From DASRHT01 sp035293765 (GTDB taxonomy: Bacteria > Chloroflexota > Ktedonobacteria > Ktedonobacterales > Ktedonobacteraceae), in the NCBI GenBank assembly GCA_035293765.1, contig DATGMF010000060.1, positions 62,001 to 126,000 of the forward strand: 64,000 bases of DNA. The letters run 5' to 3'. Below are positions 52,043-61,300 of the stretch, one piece after another (position 1 is the first letter of the stretch; each line of letters opens with the position of its first letter). The translations under genes were made by a program, and so were the position numbers. The notes under the pieces were generated by a model, which was given only the letters and a program-made list of their open reading frames with translations, was not told where the DNA came from and ran no database searches.

Positions 52043-53916
52043 GTTCGTTCCTCTTTCTCCTGGTTTGACATTCTGATCAGGTAATTGCGAATCTGCTTGA
52101 TTGAGGCTAGCATATGCTCCTGGTTAGCGATGATTCGGCCTATGCGCGCTGATAGCGGTTGTGACATTGCTGGCCGGCAGTGTTGTAAGTTCAGCACAAT
52201 GCCGCGTAATGTCGTAGGGGCCAGGCTATGCGGCCTGCGCAGGAGACGCCAGTACCAGAACGCTGCCCGGCGGTAGTACCCGCTCTGCCAGTACGCTTGA
52301 GCCAGATTGAGCTGCGCCTTTAAAGCGGTCCGCTCCTCCATCACTTGAGTAGCGCCTGAACCATCGGCGCGCCGGGCCAGAAACAGTTCAAGGATTTCGA
52401 TGGCCTGCTCTTGCTGTCCGTTTTTTATGAGTAACTCAGCCAGCTTTGGAGCAATGTAACACTGCACCGCTATCGAAGAACTTTTAACGGCTAAACGGTA
52501 TGCAGTCAGATATTGCCGCATTGCCGCATCTGGATTGCCCAGCATGCGCAGGTAAAGATCCCCTAAATTGGTTCTCAGGAGCACTTCCTGCGCCGTTGGA
52601 TGAGTCACTTGCTGCAATCCTGCCAGGCCATCTGTCTCGATCTGACAGGCAATTTCAGGTTGTCCGCGTTTGCAGGCGAGCAGCGCCTCCCCGTTGGCAA
52701 TCGCCGCGGTCGCAGATAGCCTCTCCTCGTCTTTCAAGTCCTCAATCTCATCAAGATAGCGACGGCTGCGCTGGAAGCTCCCTGCTGCGGCCTCTAATAG
52801 CGAGGCTTTCTTCCCCTTCACCAATCTCTGTCCCAACTCGCCGTACAGACGAGCCAGACTTCTTCTATCCAGAGCGCCCTCGTAATGGCAAAGAACGTTA
52901 TAAAGCATGTTTGCCTGTACATCAGGAAGACAGAGTAATGAGGCAATATAGTTTAGCGTTGCGGTAGCGGTAAGGTCGGTGTCTCCGACGTGCTTCGCAT
53001 AGCGGCGTAGATGAAAAAAGTACTTTGACATCATTCTTGGCTCGGTGAGCGCGCGTTCTAATGCCGGGAACGCCCGTCTGGTAAGCAGCAATTCCAGGTT
53101 CTCTACGCCAATGGCAAGGGCTAGCGCCGGGTAATCTGTTGGAGATTGCACCCCCTGCAAAACTTTTCTGATCAGGCGCTCTCGCTCCCACTGCTCCAGG
53201 CGACTAAACGCCGCAGCGGCCTGCTCTGCCGCCTGACGCCCTGCATGGCAAAACCAGGTCTCCGCACCGACGGAACGTGTTGTAATCAAGGGGTGAGTGT
53301 CCTTCTCGGTCGAAAGGCTGCTCTGGCAGCCGGTGAGGCGCTCCCAATCGGCTACGCGTACCCGTCCTCCACAAAGATGCAGCAGAAGCGTGCTCTCCTG
53401 GCTATCGCTCTGGCAGAGCTGAGATGCCATTTGCTGATCCGTCTCATACTGATGTAGAAAGAGCACAACCGGAAAAACGCCTCGCGTCGCAGAAACAGCC
53501 AGGAGCTGCTCGATAAAAACGCTCTCGCTGGTCTGCGGCGGAGTGATACATTCAATAATGATGATAGGAGGCGCGTGAGAAGCGTTCTCCACAATGATTC
53601 GCTCAAGCTGCTTTGTCACATTCTGCGGCGTGTAGCTCTTATTTCTGAGCGCATCCAGGATCGCATCCGGTGATGGGAGCTGTTCCGTCGAGGAAAGACC
53701 GCTATAGCAAAGATAGCATGGAACGTGAAACGGCTGGCTCCCACTACAAAGGAAGTAATAGATCCTGTGCCCCTGGCTTGCACAGGTGCTCAAAAGCTGC
53801 TGCACGCAAGGATCAATAGCGCCTGAAGCTCCAGCTACCAGGTACTGTCCTGGCTGGTCATTTTGTTCCAAGCATTGCAGGATCTCTTGAAAGCTTGCTG
53901 GAGATGTCTGAATCAT
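52021..53916 (-). CDS. TPR-type protein of the lanthipeptide operon, function unknown
   Basis: I start at the ATG at 53916, behind GGAAGG and overlapping the stop of the GNAT gene as ATGA; the frame extends seven codons further without a ribosome site. The 631-residue product has an N-terminal alpha/beta region (about 20-200) like a degenerate P-loop STAND domain without a Walker A motif, then a long helical TPR-like region. It has no DNA-binding domain that I can see. Its tight coupling suggests a role as scaffold or sensor in the pathway, but this is guesswork. Confidence 0.75.
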   Translation of the reverse strand: MIQTSPASFQEILQCLEQNDQPGQYLVAGASGAIDPCVQQLLSTCASQGHRIYYFLCSGSQPFHVPCYLCYSGLSSTEQLPSPDAILDALRNKSYTPQNVTKQLERIIVENASHAPPIIIIECITPPQTSESVFIEQLLAVSATRGVFPVVLFLHQYETDQQMASQLCQSDSQESTLLLHLCGGRVRVADWERLTGCQSSLSTEKDTHPLITTRSVGAETWFCHAGRQAAEQAAAAFSRLEQWERERLIRKVLQGVQSPTDYPALALAIGVENLELLLTRRAFPALERALTEPRMMSKYFFHLRRYAKHVGDTDLTATATLNYIASLLCLPDVQANMLYNVLCHYEGALDRRSLARLYGELGQRLVKGKKASLLEAAAGSFQRSRRYLDEIEDLKDEERLSATAAIANGEALLACKRGQPEIACQIETDGLAGLQQVTHPTAQEVLLRTNLGDLYLRMLGNPDAAMRQYLTAYRLAVKSSSIAVQCYIAPKLAELLIKNGQQEQAIEILELFLARRADGSGATQVMEERTALKAQLNLAQAYWQSGYYRRAAFWYWRLLRRPHSLAPTTLRGIVLNLQHCRPAMSQPLSARIGRIIANQEHMLASIKQIRNYLIRMSNQEKEERTCRNMMS

Positions 53917-54749
53917 GATAATCCTTCCTTTCTCCAATTGGCTTTTTTGACCATACTACAGGTGAGGACAGGCTTGATCTCTGTAAAACCTACATGCGTA
54001 TGCAGGAGCCGCGAGGCATGGTTCGTTGTATCCATGCTGGCAATGGCCTTTGAGTGCCCCGCCTGAGCAAGACAGCTCAGGCTGTGTCGCAGGAGCGCGC
54101 TTGCCAATCCCTGGCCCTGCATCGTACGCTCCAGGAAAATATGCGCCAGCAAAGCCTCTCCATAATAGTTTGTGAAGAGACACGCGCCGCAGGCTTTGCC
54201 CTGTACGCTAATTTCGTGACTGCCACTCGCGAGCAATGGACCGTACGCCCCTGTTAGCATCGTCTGGCAGAAGGCAGTATAGCGGGGGAGGGGGATGGCT
54301 GGCTCCCCTTCAGCAGAGTACAGTAGCTCGCCCAGTCGCTCCGCCGATGCTGTCAGAGACTTGATCTGCACGCCCTCCGGCAGAGGACGCGGCCTGATCT
54401 GCTCTGGCCCTAGAACCATCTCCCAGCGGACACGTTCGCTCAGGTGGCGAAAACCCAGTTCCTCAAAGCTCTTGCGCCACGAGGAGGGATACAGCGCAAC
54501 CGCGTATTGCCACTCCGTTTGCGGAAGGAGCTCCTGCAATGCCATGACTGCCCAGGTCGCTAATTGCGGATCGGCATCCTCCGGCTGAAATTGCTCCAGC
54601 CTGATCCCCGTGGGACTATCGGGAACCATACGGAAGGTGAGCAGAGACCTCTGGTCATGTACTGTCACCTGCACTACACCTTCCGTCCCCCTCATCACGC
54701 TGATTTTTACTGCCCCATTCAGCGTCAGTTCGCTGTCAGCGATTACCAT
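53913..54749 (-). CDS. GNAT N-acetyltransferase in the lanthipeptide operon
   Basis: A 278-residue protein. The last 140 residues form a GNAT domain, with the acetyl-CoA motif MQGQGLASALLRHSL and the following MDTTNHASRLLHTHVGFTEI. The N-terminal half may be a second, degenerate GNAT fold. AAGGAGAG precedes the ATG, which overlaps the LanL 3' end by 14 bases. It may acetylate the lanthipeptide or protect the host; both are inferences. Confidence 0.87.
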   Translation of the reverse strand: MVIADSELTLNGAVKISVMRGTEGVVQVTVHDQRSLLTFRMVPDSPTGIRLEQFQPEDADPQLATWAVMALQELLPQTEWQYAVALYPSSWRKSFEELGFRHLSERVRWEMVLGPEQIRPRPLPEGVQIKSLTASAERLGELLYSAEGEPAIPLPRYTAFCQTMLTGAYGPLLASGSHEISVQGKACGACLFTNYYGEALLAHIFLERTMQGQGLASALLRHSLSCLAQAGHSKAIASMDTTNHASRLLHTHVGFTEIKPVLTCSMVKKANWRKEGLS

Positions 54750-57402
54750 AGTGTGTCTCTCCTTTCTTCATTGCCGTTATCGGTTCTAAGTCTGCTCTGG
54801 TCTGATGCTGGAAGAAAGGCCGTTCTATATCCTGGCAAAAGAGACGCAGCAGGAACGAGTACACGCCGCAATAGCCGGTCATGTAATCAGGAGCGGGTTG
54901 CCCCCGGGTCTCTTCCGGCCACAACCACCAGGGTCGCTGAACAAAGCGGAGCGCAAAGAGTTTGTTGGCAATTTTCCAGGCGCCCTGCTCCATTTCACTG
55001 CCGGCGAACTCCCTGCTAACTTGCAGCAGATAGTCTCCCTCTCCGGCCAGGCCATGACATTGGCAACAGGACCCGAAAGCATGACCCAGGCGGATCGTAT
55101 TGGCAGCCTGGAGCGCCATATGCCGAAATTCGGGCTGCTGAAGCTTCCTTGCAGCTTCAAGGAAATAGAGCCCGACTCCTGAAGCGCCATTACACCAGTG
55201 GGTCCAACGGGTTTTTAGCTCTGTCGGTCCCATAGGCCATGTCAGCCCTTGACCACGCACCGTAGGAATAGCCGCCTGCATCAGCGAGCGCGCTGTTTTC
55301 TCTGCAATGGAGCGATACCGGGTGTTTTCTATATACCCAAGCAGGCGCAATAAATAGTAGGCCAGACCGGCGGCTCCGTGGGCAAATCCCCACATGCGCT
55401 TCCCCTGGTTCACCCAACTAATGGCGCCGGTAGCATGTTCCTCTCTCTGCGCTACGATCTGCTCGGCTAAATCGATTGCGTGAGCTAGCTGCTCTTGATC
55501 ACCGAAACGACGATACATCTCAAGGTGCATCAGCCCTCTTCCCGCAGCTCCGTGAGTGATATCAAGTTGCCTGAGTGGCGCTCGTGAGATCTGGTCCGCC
55601 AGATGTAACGCGCGGTCTGCGTAGTGCATATCGTTCAACCCATCGGCAAGCAACGCCAGTACCCAGGGGATTGCAGCATAGCCGAAATAGAGCCCGGCAG
55701 GGCTTTCTTCTGGAATGAAAGGATGCGTTGAAAGGGTCCACTCCAGTACGTCGGCTGCATACTCGTAGTAACTGACGTCATGGGTCGCCTGTGCCACTTC
55801 ACAGAGATAATAGGCAATGCCAGCAGTCCCTGTATGAAAACATGCCGGGTGGAATAAGCCACCTAGCTTGCTCTGCGTCCACAACCGATCAGTGCTCTGC
55901 CACTCCGCGCCCTGATGCAGGTCGCGGGCAACGGCGCCAGCGTTGGCTTTCAGCGCCTCCCCATCGAATGCAAGCTCTGTGGAGGCCGGAGGCTGAACCG
56001 GTGACGCAGCAGGGAATGAGATAGCAGGAGAACTGGCATGCTCTGTGCGTTCAGGACGTAAATAACGGATGGCAAGTATCAGTAGATCATAGAGTCTTAT
56101 GTCACGTAAGAAGGGGAGCAGGGTCTCTTCCAGTGTGCCGCGCTGCTCCTGTGTCAATAAAAGATGTGGAGGAACGCCTGTCAGGGTGAAGCAGAGCGTG
56201 GCCCCCAGGGCATAGAGATCGTCCGCAACGGTTTGACGTGCGAGCAGTTCTGTACCAGGAGCAACGTAGCCGGGTGTATAGCCTATAAATGGCGCGTGTC
56301 CGGTTTCGGGTGTCGAGGCGAGTTCTAAATCAACTAGTTTACACCCATGCTGACTGACAAGCACATTATTAGGGGTAAAGTCACGAATGATCACTCCCGC
56401 GGCATGACAGGTTTGTACCAGGTCAATCAATGCGGTACAGATCGTGCGCAGGTGTTCCTGATCGTCATCTCCCAGGTAGCAGCATTGTTCAATATAGGAG
56501 GCCAGCGATTGACCGGCAAGGCGTTCCATCAGTAAATAGCGGTTCTGATCAGCATCGAAGAGTTCCAGCGGTTGAGGTGCAATACCAGACGGGGCAAGCT
56601 TGCACAGGATCTCAAATTCGTTACTAAGGCGATCTCGTGCATCGCGTCCTGCAAGGTCTGGATTGGTGCCCAGACGGGCCTCTTTCAGGATGGCCGTACC
56701 TAAGGCAGTATTGACAACATAGACCCCACCTTTAGCAGAGCGACGCAGGGTACTGGCTACTGTCAGGCCCTTGCCGAAGAGCCCCTTGCGGGCATCAGGA
56801 GTTGGCTGTCTATCCTCACAGGGGAAGGGGTTTACCACCCAATCAGGACAATAGCGACCAGGCTCTCGTTTATCGTGAACTTTCTCTCCAGTGGGAGTAA
56901 GAATGCAGGGTGTTCTGAGCAAGGTGTCTGGATGATAGAACTCAATGCGCGCAAAGCCGCCATAGCGGTAGTAGACCTGACTGCCGGGAGCATAACGTTT
57001 ATCGGTTGGGATAATTGGTCCGCTATACGCTGCGGTCAGACTATGCAACCGGGCGGCCAGTTCAAGCGCCTGCTGCTCTGTGCGAGGGTAGATAGTGATA
57101 AATTTGCCCACCTGGACATACGATGAGGGCACGCTTAATAGCTCGACCAGACGTTTAAGGTTCTGACAGACCTTCCAATGCACAGCCTGTTCAATCAGCA
57201 CATTCGCCACGGCCTGCAAAACGTGGGAAGCATGCAGCGGGATCGCCGAAATATGCAGCTTCCACCCCTGACGGGGATACTCGGATGAGTGGAGAGGATG
57301 AAAGACCCACCAGCCATCGACGAGGGATATAGTGCAGCGGTGACTAGCCGTGTGGCGCAGGTCAGAGACCAGACGCACAATGGGGTCGTGCTCCATAGAC
57401 AT
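54736..57402 (-). CDS. lanL: Class IV lanthipeptide synthetase LanL
   Basis: An 888-residue trifunctional enzyme. The lyase-type region is about 1-210, the Ser/Thr kinase-like domain about 215-450 (ATP Lys240, catalytic Asp341 in IIRDFTPNN, metal Asp358 in LVDLE), and the LanC-type cyclase about 490-880. The cyclase keeps zinc ligands Cys737 in HWCNG and Cys782/His783 in QCHG. Class III LanKC enzymes lack these ligands, so class IV fits better. The enzyme phosphorylates and eliminates Ser/Thr in the precursor and then closes lanthionine rings. The start at 57402 is chosen over an upstream ATG-poor extension. The precursor gene lies 226 bases upstream. Confidence 0.92.
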   Translation of the reverse strand: MSMEHDPIVRLVSDLRHTASHRCTISLVDGWWVFHPLHSSEYPRQGWKLHISAIPLHASHVLQAVANVLIEQAVHWKVCQNLKRLVELLSVPSSYVQVGKFITIYPRTEQQALELAARLHSLTAAYSGPIIPTDKRYAPGSQVYYRYGGFARIEFYHPDTLLRTPCILTPTGEKVHDKREPGRYCPDWVVNPFPCEDRQPTPDARKGLFGKGLTVASTLRRSAKGGVYVVNTALGTAILKEARLGTNPDLAGRDARDRLSNEFEILCKLAPSGIAPQPLELFDADQNRYLLMERLAGQSLASYIEQCCYLGDDDQEHLRTICTALIDLVQTCHAAGVIIRDFTPNNVLVSQHGCKLVDLELASTPETGHAPFIGYTPGYVAPGTELLARQTVADDLYALGATLCFTLTGVPPHLLLTQEQRGTLEETLLPFLRDIRLYDLLILAIRYLRPERTEHASSPAISFPAASPVQPPASTELAFDGEALKANAGAVARDLHQGAEWQSTDRLWTQSKLGGLFHPACFHTGTAGIAYYLCEVAQATHDVSYYEYAADVLEWTLSTHPFIPEESPAGLYFGYAAIPWVLALLADGLNDMHYADRALHLADQISRAPLRQLDITHGAAGRGLMHLEMYRRFGDQEQLAHAIDLAEQIVAQREEHATGAISWVNQGKRMWGFAHGAAGLAYYLLRLLGYIENTRYRSIAEKTARSLMQAAIPTVRGQGLTWPMGPTELKTRWTHWCNGASGVGLYFLEAARKLQQPEFRHMALQAANTIRLGHAFGSCCQCHGLAGEGDYLLQVSREFAGSEMEQGAWKIANKLFALRFVQRPWWLWPEETRGQPAPDYMTGYCGVYSFLLRLFCQDIERPFFQHQTRADLEPITAMKKGETHYGNR

Positions 57403-57523
57403 CTCGCTCTCTCTAAAAATGAATAGGATCAGTTGACGATTTAAAGGCGGAACAGGTAGCAATAACGAACGTTCACGACCAGCGTTAGACTATAAGAAAT
57501 TCAAGCGAGTGGAGGGTGGTCAG

Positions 57524-57561
57524 CCCCCCCCCGGAGGGGGGCCGTTTTTAGTGAGAACGGC
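57524..57561 (-). terminator. Overlapping hairpins between lanA and lanL
   Basis: A run of nine C and six G around GGA forms a strong stem at 57524-57541. GCCGTT/AACGGC (57541-57561) forms a second stem overlapping it by one base, so the two may be mutually exclusive. A partial terminator here would keep the precursor transcript in excess over the synthetase, as is common in lantibiotic operons. Confidence 0.5.
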
Positions 57562-57628
57562 TAAACTCACACCCAGGATGACTGGATCAGTTGGATCCCA
57601 GCTCCGGGGCAAGAGATGGTGTCTCTGC

Positions 57629-57802
57629 CTAGAGCTCTGAGGAGGTCCAGCTACACACTGTGCAAAGATTCAGGTCACTGAGCATGAAGGGATCGTCCTC
57701 GATTTGAAGATGTAGCAGGTCCTCGGCGGTCAGCAGTTGCTTCTCTTCAGCAGATACGGTGTTCAATGACTCGTCTTCGAAGTGATTCTGTGTCTTTTCC
57801 AT
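57629..57802 (-). CDS. lanA: Lanthipeptide precursor peptide LanA
   Basis: A 57-residue acidic peptide starting at the ATG at 57802, with the strong ribosome site AAGGAGG six bases upstream. The leader contains LLHLQ (residues 29-33), matching the LxLQ-type helix recognised by class III/IV synthetases. The C-terminal core is LNLCTVCSWTSSEL. Its two Cys, with T48, S51, T53, S54 and S55, can supply up to two thioether rings, and W52 is the only Trp. The TVC triplet also occurs in venezuelin. The exact leader cleavage site is unknown. It is the only precursor candidate in the cluster. Confidence 0.85.
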   Translation of the reverse strand: MEKTQNHFEDESLNTVSAEEKQLLTAEDLLHLQIEDDPFMLSDLNLCTVCSWTSSEL

Positions 57803-57832
57803 GATAATCCTCCTTCAAGGTGGTTGAATGTG

Positions 57833-57861
57833 CTTGCTGTATAACCAATCGATACAGCAAG
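57833..57861 (-). promoter_or_regulatory. Inverted repeat in the lanA leader region
   Basis: CTTGCTGTAT and ATACAGCAAG are a perfect 10-bp inverted repeat around a 9-base spacer, 31 bases before the lanA start. It could be an operator for the neighbouring BTAD regulator or an RNA hairpin in the lanA leader. Confidence 0.5.
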
Positions 57862-58160
57862 GAGAACAAGGGTGGCAGCAACTTTAACTGCCTTTACCAG
57901 GGTAACAGCTTTACAGATCTCAGCATCTCTAGTTCTGATCTCTGTTCGCTTCGATGGTTGACTATCTCTTCCATCTGAGACAAGTATGCCAGATCACACC
58001 CACGATCTGGATGTGGATTTTTGGAATATTTGATGTGGCAGAAAATTTCCCTGATTTTCCTCATTTTTGCTCCTTAGGGAGGGATATAAAGTGGCTCAGG
58101 ATTTTTGCGCTGGAGCTTCAGCGCTCTTCTTAGCAACATTTGGGCTAAAAAGCTGAGAAA

Positions 58161-58214
58161 TATGGTTTATATCGTAACCATAGCTTGACAAAACTTTTAC
58201 GGCGTTATTATATT
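58161..58214 (+). promoter_or_regulatory. Sigma-70-like promoter and upstream repeat for the BTAD regulator
   Basis: A -35 TTGACA (58185-58190) and -10 TATATT (58209-58214) are spaced 18 bp apart. Just upstream, TATGGTT and AACCATA (58161-58182) form an inverted repeat with an 8-bp spacer, a likely operator. The start codon of the regulator lies 95 bases downstream. Confidence 0.6.
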
Positions 58215-58308
58215 TTAGCGAGCTATGATTTCCTGTATTGCAACCCTGTTTTCTTCAGACGTCCACTAAACTAGATCAGACTGTGCATGACCAATAAGGA
58301 AGGGAAGC

Positions 58309-61300
58309 ATGCAAGACTCCTCTCTTTTCAGGAAAATTATCTGTCCCACCCCGCCTTCGGTCCTACTGCATCGCGCCCCTCTGGTAGCACAATTGCAGAA
58401 GGCATTGACACCGGAATCCTCCACAGAGGGGACCACGATGCGTTATAAGCTGGTGCTCTGCTGTGCGCCTGCCGGGTACGGCAAGACAACGTTGCTGGCC
58501 GATTTTGTGCGCTCCGTGTCACTACCTTGCTGCTGGTATTTTCTTGAGTGTGCTGACACCGACCCTGTGGTATTCCTGCGCACACTTCTGGCAAGCGTGC
58601 GTCATGCCCTTCCTCAATTTGGTGGCTCGCTAGACCCGCTGTTTTACGGCATGTATCCCGGGCAAATATCCCCCGTCTCTACGATCTATCAAGCCGCCAT
58701 TGACGCGCTGTGTACCGCCCTCGCCAACGAGGTTCCTCAACGTTTTGCCATCATCCTCTGCAACTATGAAGAGATCAATGAGAGCGAGACCTTGACTGAA
58801 CTGATCAACTACTTGCTGAAAAAGCTGCCACCTCAAATGACTCTTATCATCGAGAGTCGGGTCGTACCGGATATCTCATTTACCTCGCTGATCATCCGTG
58901 ACGCTCTATGCGGCCTGGTTGGCGATGCCTTGCGCTTTTCCGCCGCAGACATCGCGGCATTAGCCAGACTACAAGGGCTAGCGACGTTGACGGACACTGA
59001 AGCTGAACAGCTAGCCACCTCTTTCGATGGGTGGATTACCGGGATATTGCTAGGTACGCGTTTAGGGGATGCACGTTTTCAGTTAATTGCTCAAGGCCCC
59101 TCACATGATGAGCACATCTCTCCGCTCCAGGAAAAATCCCTGACGAGCCAGCGGCGCAAGACGCTGATTACGTATGTGATCAATGAGGTGCTCAAGCAGG
59201 ACGCGGCGGTGCATGCTTTCTTGCAAACCATCTCGATCTTGCGGCAGATCGAACCCGCTATGTGCAACGCATTGCTTGGTATCACAGATGCTGCGGAGCG
59301 GCTGGCGCGCCTGGAGCGCCAGGGACTCTTCCTGACATCTTATGAGAGTGGCTCTAGCATTATCTATACGTGTCATCCAGTCATTCGCGATCTGCTGAGC
59401 GAGGACTTGCAGCGCCAGGACCCTGCACGTTTTACGTCTCTGCATCATCAGGCGATAGAGCTTTGGCGCGCCAGCCGCAACTATGAGTTTGCGATGTATC
59501 ACGCACTCGCGATCAATGACTATGACGCGGCTGTATCGCTGATCCTCGATGTATTTGAGGATCTCCTCCAACAGGGACAGCAGGAAACCCTGGTACGCTG
59601 GCTGCATGCCCTGCCCGAGACGTTGCAGGCAAGCCACCCACGCCTGGTCCTCCTCCAGGCAACTATCGCCCTGGAACGAGGTCAACATGACTCTGCCTTA
59701 CCCTTGCTCGAACAAGCAGAGGCGCTCGTACCGGCAACAGCCGAAGCAGAAACCGCTGTACTCCAGGCGGCGATTATGATTCTACGTAGCAAGGCTCTAT
59801 GTCAGGTGGGAGCCTATCTTCAAGCCCAGAGTATTTGCCAGCAAGCCCTGCTGAAATTGCCGGAGAAAGAGCATGCATTGCGAGCCGCTGCCGAAATGCG
59901 TCTGGGCATCTGTGCTAACCTCCTGGGATATTTCACGGTCGGAATCACGCACCTCCAACAGGCATTACGCATCTGGACAAATCAGCCGCCTCTTAATCAG
60001 GCCATCAATATCCATAATGCCCTGGCGAATACCTATTATCTGGTAGGAAACTTCGTGCTGTGCCAGCATCACCTGACCCACATGTCGAATGCCTGCGAGC
60101 AACTTCAGTACACTCCAGGCAAGGTAGACGCTCTCATTCTGCAAGGGCTGGTCGCCCAGGACCAGGGTCTGGCCTCAGAAGCCGAAGCAGCGTTTCTTCA
60201 GGCGCTCACACTATCTCGTAGCACTCCTTATACACGACGAGGTGAGGCATACGCGCTCGTGAATCTTAGTTTGCTCTTAGTCGAGCAAGGCAACTATGCT
60301 CAGGCGCTGAAGCAAGCCGAGGCGGGCTTAATCCTGGCGCGGCAGTGGGGGAATCGTAGCCTGACCAATGCTGCGCTTTCGAGCCTGGCACTCAGCTATC
60401 TCTTGCTGGGCGATGCCATCAGTGCGAGGCTGACAGTTGACCAGATGGAGACCCAGACTCCGAGCAATGGCGCGGTGGGCTATGAACGGGTCTGGCATGG
60501 CCTGACTAATGGTATGATCCTCCTCTCTGAACAGCGTTATCACGATGCGGCAGCGTGCCTGGTTGAAATCGAAACTGCTTTGCGTACGACAGACTTCAAG
60601 CGGGGAATTTTTCAAGTCAAGCTCCGGTTAGCCGCCTGCCGGATTGCGCAAGGCCAGCCAGAGCAAGCGCTACAGCTCCTGGAGGAAGTGTCTTCCCTGC
60701 TCGCAAGCCAGCGCAATTATATCCATCTCGTCCAGGTAGAATTGCAGTGGCTTACAGCACTACAGCCAATCGTCAACAATCAGCCCCAACTTGCCTCTCT
60801 GCGCACACTCTTAGGCATCGCTGAACCAACGCGGGAGCAGCCGGTTCTCGTAGCTCCTCCGCAGGTTACAAGTAACCCTCCCAGGCTGAATATTTACGCT
60901 TTTGGGGAGCCTACTGTATTGCTGGATGGTCAGCCGATCAAGCGGTGGCGTATGGCCCGCGCGCTGGAACTTTTCTTTTATCTGCTAGACGCTGCTCATC
61001 CTATTAGTAAAGAGGCCATTCTCACGGCGTTGTGGCCGGTATACGACGAACAAACTACGCAGGTATTTCACAACACCGTGTATCAACTGCGCAAACTGCT
61101 AGGTGATGCATGTGTGGTTTTTCGCCCAATAGGCTACAGCCTTGACCTCTCTGCCTGCTATGGCGCACAGGTCTGGTATGATGTCAAAGAATTTCAGCAG
61201 CAGAAAGCCAGGGCTGAGCAGGCCCTGGCCCTGAACAATGAAGAACTTGCCAGAGAGGCTTTCCTGGAGATGGTTCAGCTCTATCGCGGTGACTATGGAC

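Larger units (their letters stand above)
57803..58308. other. Divergent regulatory region of the lanthipeptide cluster
   Basis: About 505 bp with no gene. It contains the lanA ribosome site, the inverted repeat CTTGCTGTAT/ATACAGCAAG (57833-57861) close to lanA, and the regulator promoter with its operator-like repeat at 58161-58214. The lanA promoter should lie between 57860 and 58150, but I could not assign it. Confidence 0.5.

Noticed and set aside
54736..57402. Class III LanKC assignment for the lanthipeptide synthetase
   Set aside because: The cyclase domain has the Cys and Cys-His zinc ligands that class III enzymes lack, so class IV fits better.
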